Assembly (NCBI GenBank): GCA_019009955.1
Contig: CM032233.1
Span: forward strand, 66,191,501-66,255,500
Reading direction: 5' to 3'
DNA from: Riptortus pedestris
Taxonomy: Eukaryota > Arthropoda > Insecta > Hemiptera > Alydidae
Length of the DNA: 64,000 bases
Shown here: positions 11,728-22,879 of the stretch, piece by piece
Position numbering within the stretch: position 1 is the first letter of the stretch
How the letters are laid out: each line of letters starts with the position of its first letter
Translations under genes and position numbers: made by a program
Notes under the pieces: model-generated
Told to the model about the DNA's origin: nothing
Databases searched by the model: none
The model's input: the letters and a program-made list of their open reading frames with translations, nothing else

Positions 11728-12548
11728 AAGTCGGCCCCGCAGGTACTGCGTAAAATAAGCAGATTTCGCACGTGAAGTTTCACAATATATAAATCAACAT
11801 ACTGGTAACAAACAGGTACCACCACCGTGAATATTAAGTGAATAACTACAAACGGTAATGAAAAATCTTTTAGTCAGTTGTAATAACCTCCCACCGGAAA
11901 GGGTCTGAATTGTAAACAAACAGGCCAGCTAACCTCTGGGAGCTGAATAGATACATAGAAATATTCTAGACCGGAAAGAAAACAATTATTGAAATATATC
12001 TGAATATAATATATAAATTTTATTGAAAACTATTAATCATAGCTAATGCTGTAATTTATAATGAATCAGAATAATTTTATCTCAATCACTCAAATTTTAG
12101 TAATCCAAGAATAAAAGAAGGGGGGATCAACAGAACGTGTTGCATATATTTCACAAAGGAAAATTTCAATGACAGAAATATTTAGTATTTAACCTTAGAA
12201 TGCAGTGGTTCATAATATAACAGTCTATTATTAATATGACATGAGTAGGAGTAGGGGTTTACTAAAAGCCGAAAACTATAAAATCCAAATATCTCGGTTA
12301 ATATTCATGATACAGAAAATATGTATAGAACAATATTTGTAAATCATTCAATTTTCAATAAGATTGGGTTTATACAATTTTTCGATCCGACGTATAGTAA
12401 CGGAGATATTTCAAATTTTCGAAATCCCCCCCCCCACTTGTCCGATTACAGCTATTAACGAACTTCATTTTTCTTTTTACATAAAACGTTAAATATGGAG
12501 TTTCGTAACGATCAAACAAAAATTACGGTCGCTAGAGCGTTAAAAGAC

Positions 12549-12599
<51 letters not shown>

Positions 12600-12717
12600 A
12601 CGGACCTCATTTTCTTCATATCCTGGGTAGGGCCGCCGAACATTTGAAGAAAGGTTTCGAAAATCGCGTCATGAGCACGACTTTTCAATAGCTGATTTCC
12701 CTTAAGGGATATCTGCT
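11728..12717 (-). mobile_element. AB element copy 6 (full length, cassette 2)
   Basis: B end decayed at the start (AGTCGGCCCCGCAGGTACTG), then AGCAGATTTCGCACGTG, the long cassette with GTAAACAAACAGG and a G-run near 12121, the interior with GATCCGACGTATAGTAACG, the CGCTAGAGCG motif, (TA)n at 12551-12597, and the A-end palindrome variant ending in CTGCT at 12717. It is one of the longest copies, at about 990 bp. Confidence 0.8.
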
Positions 12718-12816
12718 AAAACGGGCTTGGCTAATATACACACACACACACAGCCTGACAACCAATTATTCTACAGCTCAAAATTGGATGGTCGGTGAAG
12801 ATTCTTTAATTATTTT

Positions 12817-12900
12817 TATATGTTTTTCATAGTTTCTTGGTAACACTTGCCAAGAAACTATGAGGAACATTTAAAAATATTGGGTCCAGAATAAAAAGAA
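12817..12900. repeat. foldback MITE-like hairpin, diverged copy
   Basis: CATAGTTTCTTGG (12828-12840) and CCAAGAAACTATG (12850-12862) form a 13-bp perfect stem around a 9-nt loop. The right flank GAGGAACATTTAAAAATATT is shared with the intact copy at 26021-26101, so this is one arm-decayed member of the same small family. Confidence 0.6.
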
Positions 12901-13232
12901 TAATGACGCTAAAACGTAGGTATGAATGTATAAAGAAACAACTATTTAAATTACATTAAATCAAATTAAAGCAGGAAATTGAGATTTCATAATACACGAG
13001 TTTGTACAATACATTGTTAGTGTATGTATCACCACCTACGAAGCCAAGGTTGTCAATGAAGAGACTTATACATAGGAACCTTCAGATCTGCAGTAAATTT
13101 CAGGATGACCTGTAGCCCATACAAAAGAAAAGTTCACCTAGAGTTAAAAATAGTGTTAAATACCTCCACTGCTGAGGCCCGCAGGCCTTAAGATTCAAGA
13201 AAAAAAAGCATGAAAACTCCCATTTCCATCCA

Positions 13233-13688
13233 GATTTGTATAATTTCCAGACAAAAATCCCAGGAATATACAGCATACCCTGTTCTTGCGGCTTAGAATA
13301 TATTGGACAAACCGGCAGATTGATAAACACCAGGGTCGCCGAGCATATCAAGAGTCTCAAAAAGTTTCTGACAGAAGAATCAGCAATAGCAGAACACTTC
13401 TGGGAAACTAATCACAGCATCAAATTCGATGAAGTTAAGGTGCTGGCCAAGGTGGACCGATACCAAGAAAGACTGGTTCGAGAAGCCATAGAAATCGCGA
13501 AATGCCCATTCAACATCAACAGGGAGGATGGATGCAAACTCTGGAAGCCCGTAATTCCACAGAGACCACGGACAAGAAACATAAACGACGGTATAGCGGG
13601 TGAACGACCACCGGAAGAAGTATCCGTAGACACCTGGAGGGGACGAGTCCGCCCAAGGAAACCGGACAAGGCATACATATATACCTGA
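13233..13688 (+). pseudogene. Penelope-like element GIY-YIG endonuclease domain (5'-truncated)
   Basis: The frame reads GIYSIPCSCGLEYIGQTGR, then NTRVAEH, SAIAEHFWETNH, REAIEIAKCPFNINREDG and LWKPVIP, closing with TGA at 13686-13688. GIY...YIG, the following Arg and the EH/Glu and Asn positions are those of the GIY-YIG nuclease fused to the C-terminus of Penelope-like reverse transcriptases. The IPCSCG and YIGQTGR phrases are typical of that group. In-frame stops lie just upstream (around 13104 and 13167), so no start codon is expected and the reverse transcriptase is missing. The downstream tail with a hammerhead-like core supports the assignment. In life this domain nicks target DNA for retrotransposition. 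This copy is incomplete. Confidence 0.85.
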
Positions 13689-13860
13689 GATGAACATACA
13701 ACTCTTCAGTCTCAGAGATAGCCCTCAGGAAGCTAGAAGCATGTCTAGCGAAACGTTGGCAACTAAAATGCAGACACGGTCAATACCCCGAAGACCTAAA
13801 CAGTATTAATGACCAGGACCGTGGAAGTCTACGAGTTTATTTGTATAATTTATTTAATAT
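13689..13860 (+). mobile_element. Penelope-like element 3' tail
   Basis: Follows the GIY-YIG stop codon. It contains a 5-bp stem GCTAG/CTAGC (13732-13736 with 13745-13749) directly followed by GAAACGTTGGC, the signature often seen in Penelope tails. The first hammerhead core box is CTCAGGA rather than CTGANGA, so the motif is damaged. ACGAGTTTATTTGTATAAT near 13834 resembles ACGAGTTTGTACAAT near 12998, which may mark repeated terminal sequence. Confidence 0.55.
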
Positions 13861-14560
13861 ATTAATCTCAACCTGGAGCGTATAGATTTTGCTACAACAT
13901 CGAGTATAATGAGCTTTTAAAATGTATAAGTAATTATGTGGTATTTTTAAAAATGAATATCTGGAACATTTGATTTCAATAGTGATTATTAAAAGTTATT
14001 AATGAAGAAAAAAACAACTGGCTGTCTTTTTTGAGCAAATTACATTGGGTAAAGTGATATCACATTTCATCTAAGAGGTAATTAACAATTAATTAAAATT
14101 CAAAATAAACATATTGTTTATTAAAGAACCTTTCCAGTGTGTTTTTTAATTTACTTGTCAGTTATAATAACTTTATATTTTTCCTTGGGACTTACTTTAA
14201 TTGAGTTCATTTTTGCTAAATTCCATCCATTTTTTAAGAAGAAAACTCTCCTTATCATGTTAATTAATGTGCTATAGTGAACATTTCGGCTTGCTTAGCA
14301 CCTCTGGATTTTTAATAAAACAAATTGTAGAGTTCTAATTATTGAGAGTACACTTGAGACATTATTTAGTAACATAACGTTTACTCTTATTTCTGTAATT
14401 ATACATAAATGCACTATTGCTCTTATACTTTGTTATTTTTCCTGTGAATTATATGAAACATAAATTAAATACATGATTGTTAGACCACTGGTCAATGGTG
14501 TGGGGGTGAAGTGACTTTCCTTTTCTAGCATTAGGCAGTAGAACAATTGAGTAGTAAAAA
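13861..14560. other. no gene seen
   Basis: AT-rich sequence between the Penelope fragment and AB copy 7. Nothing was recognised. Confidence 0.4.
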
Positions 14561-15485
14561 AGTCCGTCACGCAGGGGCTGCGTAAAATAAGCAGATTTCC
14601 CTCGTGAAGTTTAATAATGGACAAAACCTACATACTGCTATCACAAGACCACCGTGAATGTTGAGCGAATAAATACAAACGGAAATGATAAGTTATCATT
14701 CAGCAAACTTTAATAGTTTCCGGACGGGAAGCGTCTGAAATGTAAACAAACAGGTTAGCGAGCTCTCGCCGGTAAGAAAAACAATACAGAAATATATCAA
14801 AATAGAGCATATTAATTTTATTGAAAACTATATAATATATCTAGTTTTGTAATTTATAATAAATCAGAATAATTTTTATCAATACAATTTTAATAGTCCA
14901 AGAATTTAAGACGGAGGGGGGTCACAAGAACATATTTTGCTTGTCTCTGGAAAACAGTATTTAGTATTTAAGCTTCGAATAATGTGGTTTATTATATAAT
15001 AGAGTATTGTTTATGTAACACGGGTAGAAGTGGGAGGTTTACTGAGGGCTGAAAACTGAAAAATTCAAATATCACGGTGTATATTCAAGTTAGAGCATAA
15101 ACGTATATAAAAATATGTATAGCACATTTTAATTGTAATAAGATTGGTCTATTCAATTTTTCGATCCAACGTATAATAATGGAAATATTTCGAGTTTTCG
15201 AAAATCCTCATCTCTAAACCACCCATCCCCCTAGTCCGGTTTCAGCCGTTAATAAACTTTATCTTTCTTTTTACATAAAACGACTAAATATAAAGTTTGG
15301 TAACGATCAAAAATTGCGACAGCTAGAGCGGCAACAGACAAATATATGTATACACACTAACAGTTTCAAACGTACCTCATTTTCGTCATTTCCAATGTAG
15401 GATCGATGGACATTTGAAGAGAAATTTCGAAAATTGCGTCATGAGTACGACCTCAATATCTGATTTCCCTTGAGGGAAATCTGCT
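14561..15485 (-). mobile_element. AB element copy 7 (full length, cassette 2)
   Basis: Opens with AGTCCGTCACGCAGGGGCTG and AGCAGATTTCCCTCGTG. It carries the GTAAACAAACAGG cassette and the shared interior, has only a very short TA tract (15342-15353), and ends with GATTTCCCTTGAGGGAAATC and CTGCT at 15485. Termini lie next to T-rich (element-strand) flanks. Confidence 0.85.
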
Positions 15486-17018
15486 AATCGGTGTTTGAAA
15501 ATTCTCCTCTTCAGAATGGCGTGAAACTGAACGAGTAGTGACGAATTGAAATACTTCAAAATTAATCCCAAACCTTGAAAAATGAATAATGACAATATTA
15601 AGATTCTCTGAACATTCTGGATGGGGTGTTATAAAAATTAAGTCTTTAGAAATAATCTTCTACCTTGCCCGGGTCCATTTACGTCGTTTTAATATTCTGG
15701 GGAAATTATTTGCGTCTTTGATTAGAAATGAAAGAGTAATACAAATCCTGCATTACTGATGTCTTATATTTACTTAGAAATTAAATCAGTATATTTATGC
15801 CTGCCGGTGATCCTTCACTTGAATTATATCATTACTGAGCCAGACCGAGAAAATATTATTTATTAACACCCTTTTATTCTACTAAAGCTAATCGGGTGGT
15901 AGGGTGAATAATAAATATTTATAGAAAGGTTGGATATAGAATAAAATTGTACAAAGCTAAACAAGATTTAATTTAAATGGACTCAATAAGAACATAAACT
16001 GATAGAGGATTAAGTATTATCTAAACTAACCCCTTTCCAGAACCATAGAGAATACTTAGTTTTCAACAGGTAATCCCCTGCTCTACTGAGAACGTGATTA
16101 AAGTATACCATTAATATCGGAAATAAGAAAAAATATGCATTCCGTGAAATGTGTGTCCAAACAAACAAGCAAATCCCTAGATAGAATATGAAGCATAAAT
16201 TCCTATTCATCTGGAGAACCGTCATCAGAATGTTTGTTTTTCGTGATGAAAATTTCTTATCAATAATTAAATAAGTACTAAAAATACAAGGAGAAAGAGA
16301 TAGAGACAGAAAGTATTGAACCAATGAAATGAAGGACAAAACAATTCTGAGAACGAAAAAACGAGGGAGAAAGTGCTTAATTGAAATTTTACACTAACGA
16401 CGATGCGCTTTTGCTTTTATTCTTATTTATTCTTCTGTACATTTTATGAAACTCACAGTTAAATACATAGTTGTTAGGAGGAGGAAGAAATGTGGTGAAT
16501 CTTGTTTAGTTTTAAATAACTTATTTATGCATTTCATTTTTATAATAATTAAATGAATGTAAAATGTGTGTTCTTTTTCTATTTTCAAAAACGATGATAA
16601 GTTTAATTCTTTTTTCAGTAGGTTTCCTTTTTTGTTCAAACATTGCATTTTTAATTTATCATATTTGGTTTGCACTTTATTTTAAAAAATATTATTCCGA
16701 ATCATCTGATCAAAAAAGTTCATAGAATATAATTTTATACTGGTTCTAATTAGCCTCGGCAGGGGTTAGTAATCGTTATTTATTATTATTCACATGTTTC
16801 AATTTCGTAACCATTCCCCCAACGTTTCAGAGAGTTCCATTAGCCACCATTCATTGTTTTTTCAAGTTATTCATTGTTTGTTAAAAAGGGGTAACTCGTA
16901 ACATTTCCGTTACTGTGCCTCTTAAAGGTAAGTGTTATATAACTATTGTTGTTGATAAAGTAATCCCTAGCAAGAGTTTTTTTATTTATTTTTCAATAAA
17001 TAGAATATTAGCTGAGTT
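15486..17018. other. no gene seen
   Basis: AT-rich, apparently single-copy. The minus-strand open frames at 16010-16339 and 16427-16675 are low-complexity translations without splice signals or recognisable domains. Confidence 0.4.
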
Positions 17019-17840
17019 TTTTTTTTGTTTTTTTTTCTCCTCATATTAACCCTGTGAGGAGTTATTTATTCGAATACATGTTCCATTGCCACATGGCATA
17101 TTACATGTATTATTATGTTTAAATACATCATTATTTAACATTATATATTTGTTTACCAACTGTCTATTCAAATATTATATTCAAGAAATAAAATAATAAA
17201 ATGAAATACAATATTAAAAAAAGTATGGTAGTTACAAACAAAATTAATAAATGAAATGAAAAAGTAAATAAATACAATAAGAACAAAACATATCAGTTAA
17301 AGTTAAACTCAACGATGTTTAATTTGCGAGTCTATGTAAGGTAAATATATTGAATTATGATTCCCATTCCTCACAATCAACTTTACATTCTAATGTATTT
17401 TGCTACATCCATATCTATACTTTTGATAAACTTTATAAGTTCTTTATTATATTTGTTAAATATAATATGAGGTGGTTCTGGCCAATTACCTCCTTTTAAA
17501 ATTATTTCCATTATTAAATTTGATCTATTTTGGTTAAAAGTTGTGCAGTCATAGAGTATATGTAAGTCGCATATATATTGTCTGTAAGTCGCAAGTACAT
17601 TTGTCATTGTCTTGAATTTTAAATCTTGTTAAATAATGTCCTGTCTGTCCATGTTCTGTTAGAAATTGTGTGCATTTGTGACTCTTAATTGTGTTGTAGT
17701 TGTTGGGTGTTATATTTGGTATGTATTGATGTAAACTGTAAGATTTGTTACATGTCGTCCATTCTCTGTTCCACTTACGTATTGTGTCGGTACGTAAGTC
17801 TTTTTTAATGTGTGAGAGTGGTACGAGGGCGAATTCTGGG
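17019..17840 (-). pseudogene. LINE 3' end: ORF2 C-terminus plus 3' UTR and poly(A)
   Basis: On the minus strand, IPEFALVPLSHIKKDLRTDT is followed by REWTTCNKSYSLHQYIPN, then FLTEHGQTGHYLTRFKIQDN and DKCTC. After a frameshift come LYDCTTFNQNRSNLIMEIIL and GGNWPEPPH, with a stop near 17383. The plus-strand T-run at 17019-17038 would be the poly(A) tail, leaving a roughly 340-bp 3' UTR. The same unit recurs at 31150-31795 and 41598-42450. It is the zinc-knuckle end of an I/Jockey-type LINE, and the frameshift shows this copy is dead. Confidence 0.75.
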
Positions 17841-19039
17841 TTTATATTAGTTTTTGTTTTTCTTTCTTACAGTTATCCTCCATTCGTACTTTTAAGATTT
17901 TCACTTTTAAGCTATTGTATCAATCAGCTCTTGCCCTGATTATATTTCAATTCATGTTACCATAGCACTTTTATTAAAAGTTAAATAGAGAATATAAAGG
18001 AATTTGATATTATCTGAGCTTCATTTAAGCTCTTGGGAAAAATCTGCTTAGTTTACGCATCACTTTCCTAACTTAATAAGATAATGTGACCCGATATCCA
18101 ACGATAATTTGCTTAAAGGAACACGCGAGGAGGAAATATATTTGAGTTGACAAAACCTCGGCCAACGGAACTATGGGGCTCCTACTCAAATGTCTCATGT
18201 TAGATTCATGAATATGCCATTGGAGCAGTTGGGATGATGGGGAATGCTATCGTAGAATGGACCATGAAGTTACATCAATCTGACCCTAGGTTTATGTATA
18301 TGCATATCGTCTAGGAGGATATAACTGTTACACAGAACGTATCCAGTGATGAATATGTTTCCTACTTGCCATCTTAGAGCATAACCGATAAGCGACATTG
18401 AAAAAAAAAGTGAATCCTACCTCCTTTTAATTAAACTACATGACTTCCTTTTTCACTTATGAAATTAAATATACAAACAGTTTGGTTGCATGTACGTTTC
18501 TATTATTCCTTTTGAAATTGATATACGATATAATTTATGAATCTTTTCATGATAAACAAAGAGGTCCCATACATTTTTTTTAATCTCTAATTCATAAGGA
18601 GAAAATTGATGATTTTTTTATTTATTTTCGCCTTCATTTAAACCCTCCCTCCACATTATTTTAATCAAAAGGTGAATCCCACAAATAAACGTTACGAAAA
18701 TCCCAAGAATGAATTTTCTGTCTTTTGGTTTCGAGTATTGTATTGCATAATTCTTCCTACAATCAACATCAACATTTCTTTTCTATGTTTTTAGCGAACT
18801 TCCTTCAGAGTAAATCAGATATTCAGGTTGTCCTTAGAAATTAACGTTCCTCACTTTCTTCAAATGAGCCCATCCAATCGAGTAATGACAAAATCTTGAT
18901 GTCAAAATTTATATATAAAAATCAGAAGCTGCCTTAATTTTCATTGCAATAGTAATAAACTTATTTCAACATATTTTAATTTTTTAGCTTCCCAAATGGT
19001 GGCGATGTTTATTGGTAGGACATATTCTTTAACTAAAAA
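17841..19039. other. no gene seen; two AB element scraps
   Basis: A B-end scrap (GGGAAAAATCTGCTTAG at about 18036) and a badly decayed A-end scrap (about 18795-18905, with CAAATGAGCCCATCCAATCG) are present. The rest, including the less AT-rich 18100-18380, shows no exon. Confidence 0.45.
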
Positions 19040-19040
19040 A

Positions 19041-19071
<31 letters not shown>

Positions 19072-19270
19072 TATTAACGTCCAATTTTTGCTACCATTGC
19101 TAATTAGAGCGGGTTATCTACAGGTTACTACCCTTTCCCAGGGTGGGACTAATAATTTTATTTAATGAGTTCGTCACTAAATAAATTCCTACTTTCCCAG
19201 GCGGGAATCGAACTCGCCACTCTAGGTTTACAATGTGAGATTAAAGCCAACGTTTTAACTCATATGGCTA
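19040..19270 (-). repeat. tRNA-derived SINE, best copy
   Basis: On the minus strand the head reads TAGCCATATGAGTTAAAACG (A-box-like), then after about 35 nt GAGTTCGATTCCCGCC (B-box-like). Together these form a degenerate tRNA/RNA polymerase III promoter. The body (GGAATTTATTTAGTGACGAA, CCCTGGGAAAGGGTAGTAAC) precedes an (ATT)n tail at 19040-19070. Diverged copies lie at 10046, 25668, 59547, 61150 and 62225. Confidence 0.8.
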
Positions 19271-19776
19271 AAAAATAAAGATTGTTTTAAAAATGATAAT
19301 AAAAAAAAAGTATGTACAACCTAATACAAAAATGGACTCTGTAAGCAATCTGTATTAGATAAAAATTGTATCTACCTGCTTTGGTAGACATGGAGTCCTC
19401 TTTATGCACTATCAAATGTCAATTTATTCAAAACGGTCGCCCAGTTAAATGATGCATTATTATAAATGATACTATTATTAGTTTTAGAATTAAGTCAAAG
19501 TATTTCGTAGAAATCATTTATTGCTCATAGGGCGTGATGTTCCATTGGAATGATTATAATCACCAGCCATTTTGAAATAAGTAAAACCTAATAGTCTGGT
19601 AATGGAGTGGGCTGCTAAAGCTCGGCAGAAGGCCCTTTCCAAACTTGGCGCTAGGCGTTAGCATAAGTAATTAATTAGAGATAATATTTATAGATAATGT
19701 GTCAGCCCTGTAATTTATAGCTTTAAATATGTAATTAATGCATGAGTTATTAATGGTTGCTGTGTGTGTGTTTCAG
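19271..19776. other. intron upstream of exon A, no other gene seen
   Basis: Less repetitive sequence leading to the exon A acceptor. A TG-repeat pyrimidine-poor stretch (19760-19771) ends in TTTCAG. No second exon was found here. Confidence 0.4.
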
Positions 19777-19887
19777 TGCCTCCGGATACACCGTTGATAT
19801 ATGACGGGAAGAGAAGAGATAGAACCAAGGTTCTCGAGCCTTACAACGAAGGAACCGATGTCAACCTCGTCTGTGAAGTGTCATCAG
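19777..19887 (+). CDS. Sidestep-family IgSF protein, exon A (start of Ig domain 2)
   Basis: This 111-nt exon lies between TTTCAG (ends 19776) and the donor GTAATT (19888). Entry and exit are both phase 1, as is usual for immunoglobulin-domain exons. It reads PPDTPLIYDGKRRD, then VLEPYNEGTDVNLVCEVSS. The PPxxPxIYD opening and PYNEGxDVNLxC strand match the second Ig domain of Sidestep proteins, with Cys in the B-strand (NLVCEV). Sidestep proteins are neuronal/muscle surface proteins that bind Beaten-path proteins in axon guidance. The preceding exon (signal peptide and first Ig domain) is outside the window or unrecognised. Which of the several Sidestep paralogues this is cannot be told. The spliced exon joins exon B to give ...VSSGRPRPRV. 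Confidence 0.88.
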
Positions 19888-20457
19888 GTAATTTAACTTA
19901 ATTTGCTCTCTAGTAATGCATTAGTTTTGACTCCATTCCTTTGGATATTTGTGAACAGTGTCCAGTCGTTAAAATGTCATTAGGAGTGTGCGCCTATATG
20001 ATCACGACCTATATGAGTGCACACGATTGAACTAACTTTGGGTGGATGTTACATTATTCAAAAATAGATAAATAGAACATAAAAAAATACATATCACAGT
20101 TACTCAAGTACTGAAATATTGAAGAACTCCAAGTGTGAACAGACTAAAGGTTTTCAGGTGGGAAGTTTGCTCTTGATTGATAACACCATTTTAACACACT
20201 TTAGCACTGACTTAAATAAAGATGAATTGCGATGAATTAAAGGAGGCGTACTATTCAGAAAGGGTCGTTAAGTTCAGGATAACAGAAAGCGTATGGTTCA
20301 GAATGGACGCATTTCAAATTTCTTTCAAAAAACATATGTCTAAATTTTAATATTTTTGTTACATTAATGATATACCTACTTAGAGTAGAGAATATAAAAA
20401 AAATAGAAATATAAATAAAAAGCACATTCATTGTTTAGCATCGTTTTTAGACCTTTT
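19888..20457. other. intron A start, no gene seen
   Basis: The first part of a 17,077-bp intron. No repeat was recognised until the AB fragment at 20458. Confidence 0.4.
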
Positions 20458-20564
20458 AGCAGATTCCCTTAAAGGAAATCAACTATTGTGATTGTACTCA
20501 CTGTATAACCCAATTTTCAAAATATTTCTTCAATCACCTATAACATTACGAAAATTATGCCTTT

Positions 20565-20606
<42 letters not shown>
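20458..20606 (+). mobile_element. AB element A-end fragment with (TA)n (copy 10)
   Basis: AGCAGATTCCCTTAAAGGAAATC followed by a decayed A block and a TA tract (20571-20606). The sequence then departs from the family, so the B half is lost. Confidence 0.6.
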
Positions 20607-20609
<3 letters not shown>

Positions 20610-20880
20610 AACATCAATTATAAAGAAAAGTGTCAGAATCATTAATAATCACTTATACAAAATAAAATAAAGCTCAACATAAGCTGTCCTCTAAAACTAG
20701 TCACTCACCAGCTCAAAATTTAATGAAATCAAATTAATTCCCTACAAAAAAAAATGTAAGCATATATATAAAACATTTAAAAACAATCATTTTTATTTTA
20801 CCTTTATACCCTGGTGGGCTGATTAGGAGGCTGACCCAAACGGGTACCCTCAAAATGGAGACAGCTTGTTATTTGATTTG

Positions 20881-20952
<72 letters not shown>

Positions 20953-21470
20953 GAGAGGAGAGGGGGGTATTATGGAATATGTGGAAAATATGGAATACCG
21001 AGGTTTCGGCTGGGTTTGGTTCTGTATTCGAGTGGAAATTCATGAACTACTCAAGAAAGACCTCCCATGATGAAGTACTGTGAGAGTTGATCGTTTGTCG
21101 TTGTTGCACCACTCGCTACAGACCAAAGTGTATTTAGTGATGTTTAGGAGTTTTTGAAGGAAAAGATTCAAAACATTTAACCTACTAGTACCCATGTGAC
21201 TTAAACAATGATGTTAAGCATAATATACACAAAAATAATTGTAGTTTGTTATACCTTGGCCGTTATTTAGCTGACAGATTTTTCTCCATCTGTTTAAAGG
21301 TTCATTTTCTAAGATCGCGTGTCGGGTATTATGGAATAGTGGGTATTGCATAATACCCGACGTAAAAGTAAAGTATTCCAATTAAACACTGCAAAACATT
21401 CTGAATAAAAATAAATGAAAAAATGAATTTTTTGTATAACATTGATAGGTAAACAATAACACCGTAGGAA

Positions 21471-21701
21471 ATGGCAGTAAACAGCTTTAATGTGGCTGGT
21501 ATTTATCCTGTCGATAGAAATGTTTTTAGCAGAGAAGATTTTATTGCTTCTACATTCACTGCTCCTAGGCTTCAGAATAAAAGTTCTTATTCACCTCAAC
21601 CCTGTTCTTCCAAGAGTCATGATTGGGCTGCCCCTCATACCTCAACAAATTATCTCCTACCCATGGAGATATCTCCACCATCTCCAAAAAAGCAGAAATA
21701 A
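21471..21701 (+). pseudogene. pogo/Tigger-type transposase C-terminal fragment
   Basis: The 76-codon frame reads AVNSFNVAGIYPVDRNVFSR, then EDFIASTFTAPR, followed by a Ser/Pro-rich tail and a stop. The pattern 'xxFxxxGIxPxxRxVFxxEDFxxS' is typical of the segment after the DDE domain in pogo/Tigger/jerky-type transposases, followed by a variable tail. No DDE catalytic residues remain upstream in any frame, so it is a relic of an internally deleted copy. Confidence 0.6.
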
Positions 21702-21891
21702 AATAGAGCCAAGGAAACTGGATCTTCTATAATAACCTACTCTCCAAATAAAACACAGTTACAGGATGGCCTAAAGGAATTTTGTAAATATACTCAAAGT
21801 AGAAATGACTTGCACATAATCTTAAAAATATGTTTTAAAAATAACTAAAAGAAACTAACGTGACTATGAAAATAATAGTTAAAAATAACTA

Positions 21892-22648
21892 TGTTTCAAA
21901 TGTCCATCGATCCTACCCAGGAGATGCCGAAAATGAGGTCCATTCAAAACTGTATGTATATGTATATATATATTTGTCTGTTACCACTCTAGCAGTCGTA
22001 ATTTTTGTCTTATCATTACCAAACTTGATATATAATAATAAACACCCATACGGATGAGGACACGATAACAATTTACCTGAACACTAATTTAAACTCACCT
22101 TGACAGATCTGAATGGTAAGTAAACAGATCTAATAAAACGTTAACAACCCACCACACATAACAATTTACCTGAACACTAACACAACTCGTTGACAGATCT
22201 GAGTGGTAAGTAAACAGATCTCGATTTAAAACGTAAACAACCCACCACACGAAAACAATTTACCTGAACATCAACTTGTTTGGTTGTTGTTGGGTTAGAG
22301 GGGGAGAATTTTGAAAATTCTTAATATCTCCGTTTTTATGCGTCGGATCAAAAAATTTTATAGAACCAATCTTATTTCAAATGTAATGTTCTATAAATGT
22401 TGTTATGTACATTTTTTTACTATCTTGATTATTAATTGAGATATTTGCATTTTTTAGTTTTCGGTCTTCAGTAAATCCCCACTCCTACTCATCTCTTATT
22501 AACAATATTCTATTATGTTATGAATCACTTTATTTGAAGCTTAAATACCAAATATTGTTCTCATTGAACTTTTAAGTTTTGTTATAAATGCGAATACTTA
22601 GCGCACGTGGGAAATCTGCTTAGTTAACGCAGTCCCTGCGTGACGGAA
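21892..22648 (+). mobile_element. AB element copy 11 (5'-truncated, cassette 3), nested in the pogo-like element
   Basis: Starts inside the A block (TTTCAAATGTCCATCGATCC) with a short TA tract (about 21956-21972), runs to the interior, and closes with CACGTGGGAAATCTGC, GCAGTCCCTGCG and GACGGAAT. Its middle is interrupted at 22045-22290 by a tandem duplication not seen in other copies. Confidence 0.7.
22062..22290. repeat. 93-bp tandem repeat, about 2.4 copies
   Basis: ACAATTTACCTGAACA recurs at 22068, 22161 and 22255 (spacing 93 and 94), with the shared motifs GACAGATCTGA, GGTAAGTAAACAGATCT and AACAACCCACCACAC. It sits where other AB copies have the poly-G/interior junction, so it is a later insertion or local expansion. 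Confidence 0.8.
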
Positions 22649-22879
22649 TTTTATGAAGTCTAATTAGTTTTTCAATGGACTGAACCACCAATTCAATATT
22701 AACCTCCTTTTGTAACTTTTTTTTTACAACAACAAAGTAAATAGTTGACAATTCACAAAGCTATATTTCACGACAATTAGTTATATTATGCACTCATTTG
22801 GGGGATTTATTTCAAAAACGAGTAAGTGTTCTTTGAAATGTAAATGGTATTGCATAATACCCTCCTCTCCCCTATATAT

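Larger units (their letters stand above)
20950..22872 (+). mobile_element. pogo-like DNA transposon, internally deleted
   Basis: Inverted ends GGGGTATTATGGAATA (about 20963) and, on the reverse strand from 22872, GGGGAGAGGAGGGTATTATG are flanked by TA repeats, consistent with TA target duplication by the pogo/Tc1 superfamily. A similar GGGTATTATGGAATA recurs inside at about 21325. The only coding relic is a transposase C-terminus at 21471-21701. An AB copy is nested at 21892-22648. The left limit is uncertain because a GA microsatellite blurs it. Confidence 0.6.

Noticed and set aside
13380..13701. Minus-strand frames opposite the GIY-YIG domain
   Set aside because: They are shadows of the plus-strand coding region, whose conserved motifs are clear.
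19195..19270. A possible tRNA gene because of A- and B-box-like sequence
   Set aside because: No cloverleaf can be completed. The sequence belongs to a dispersed SINE family with a shared body and A/T-rich tail.
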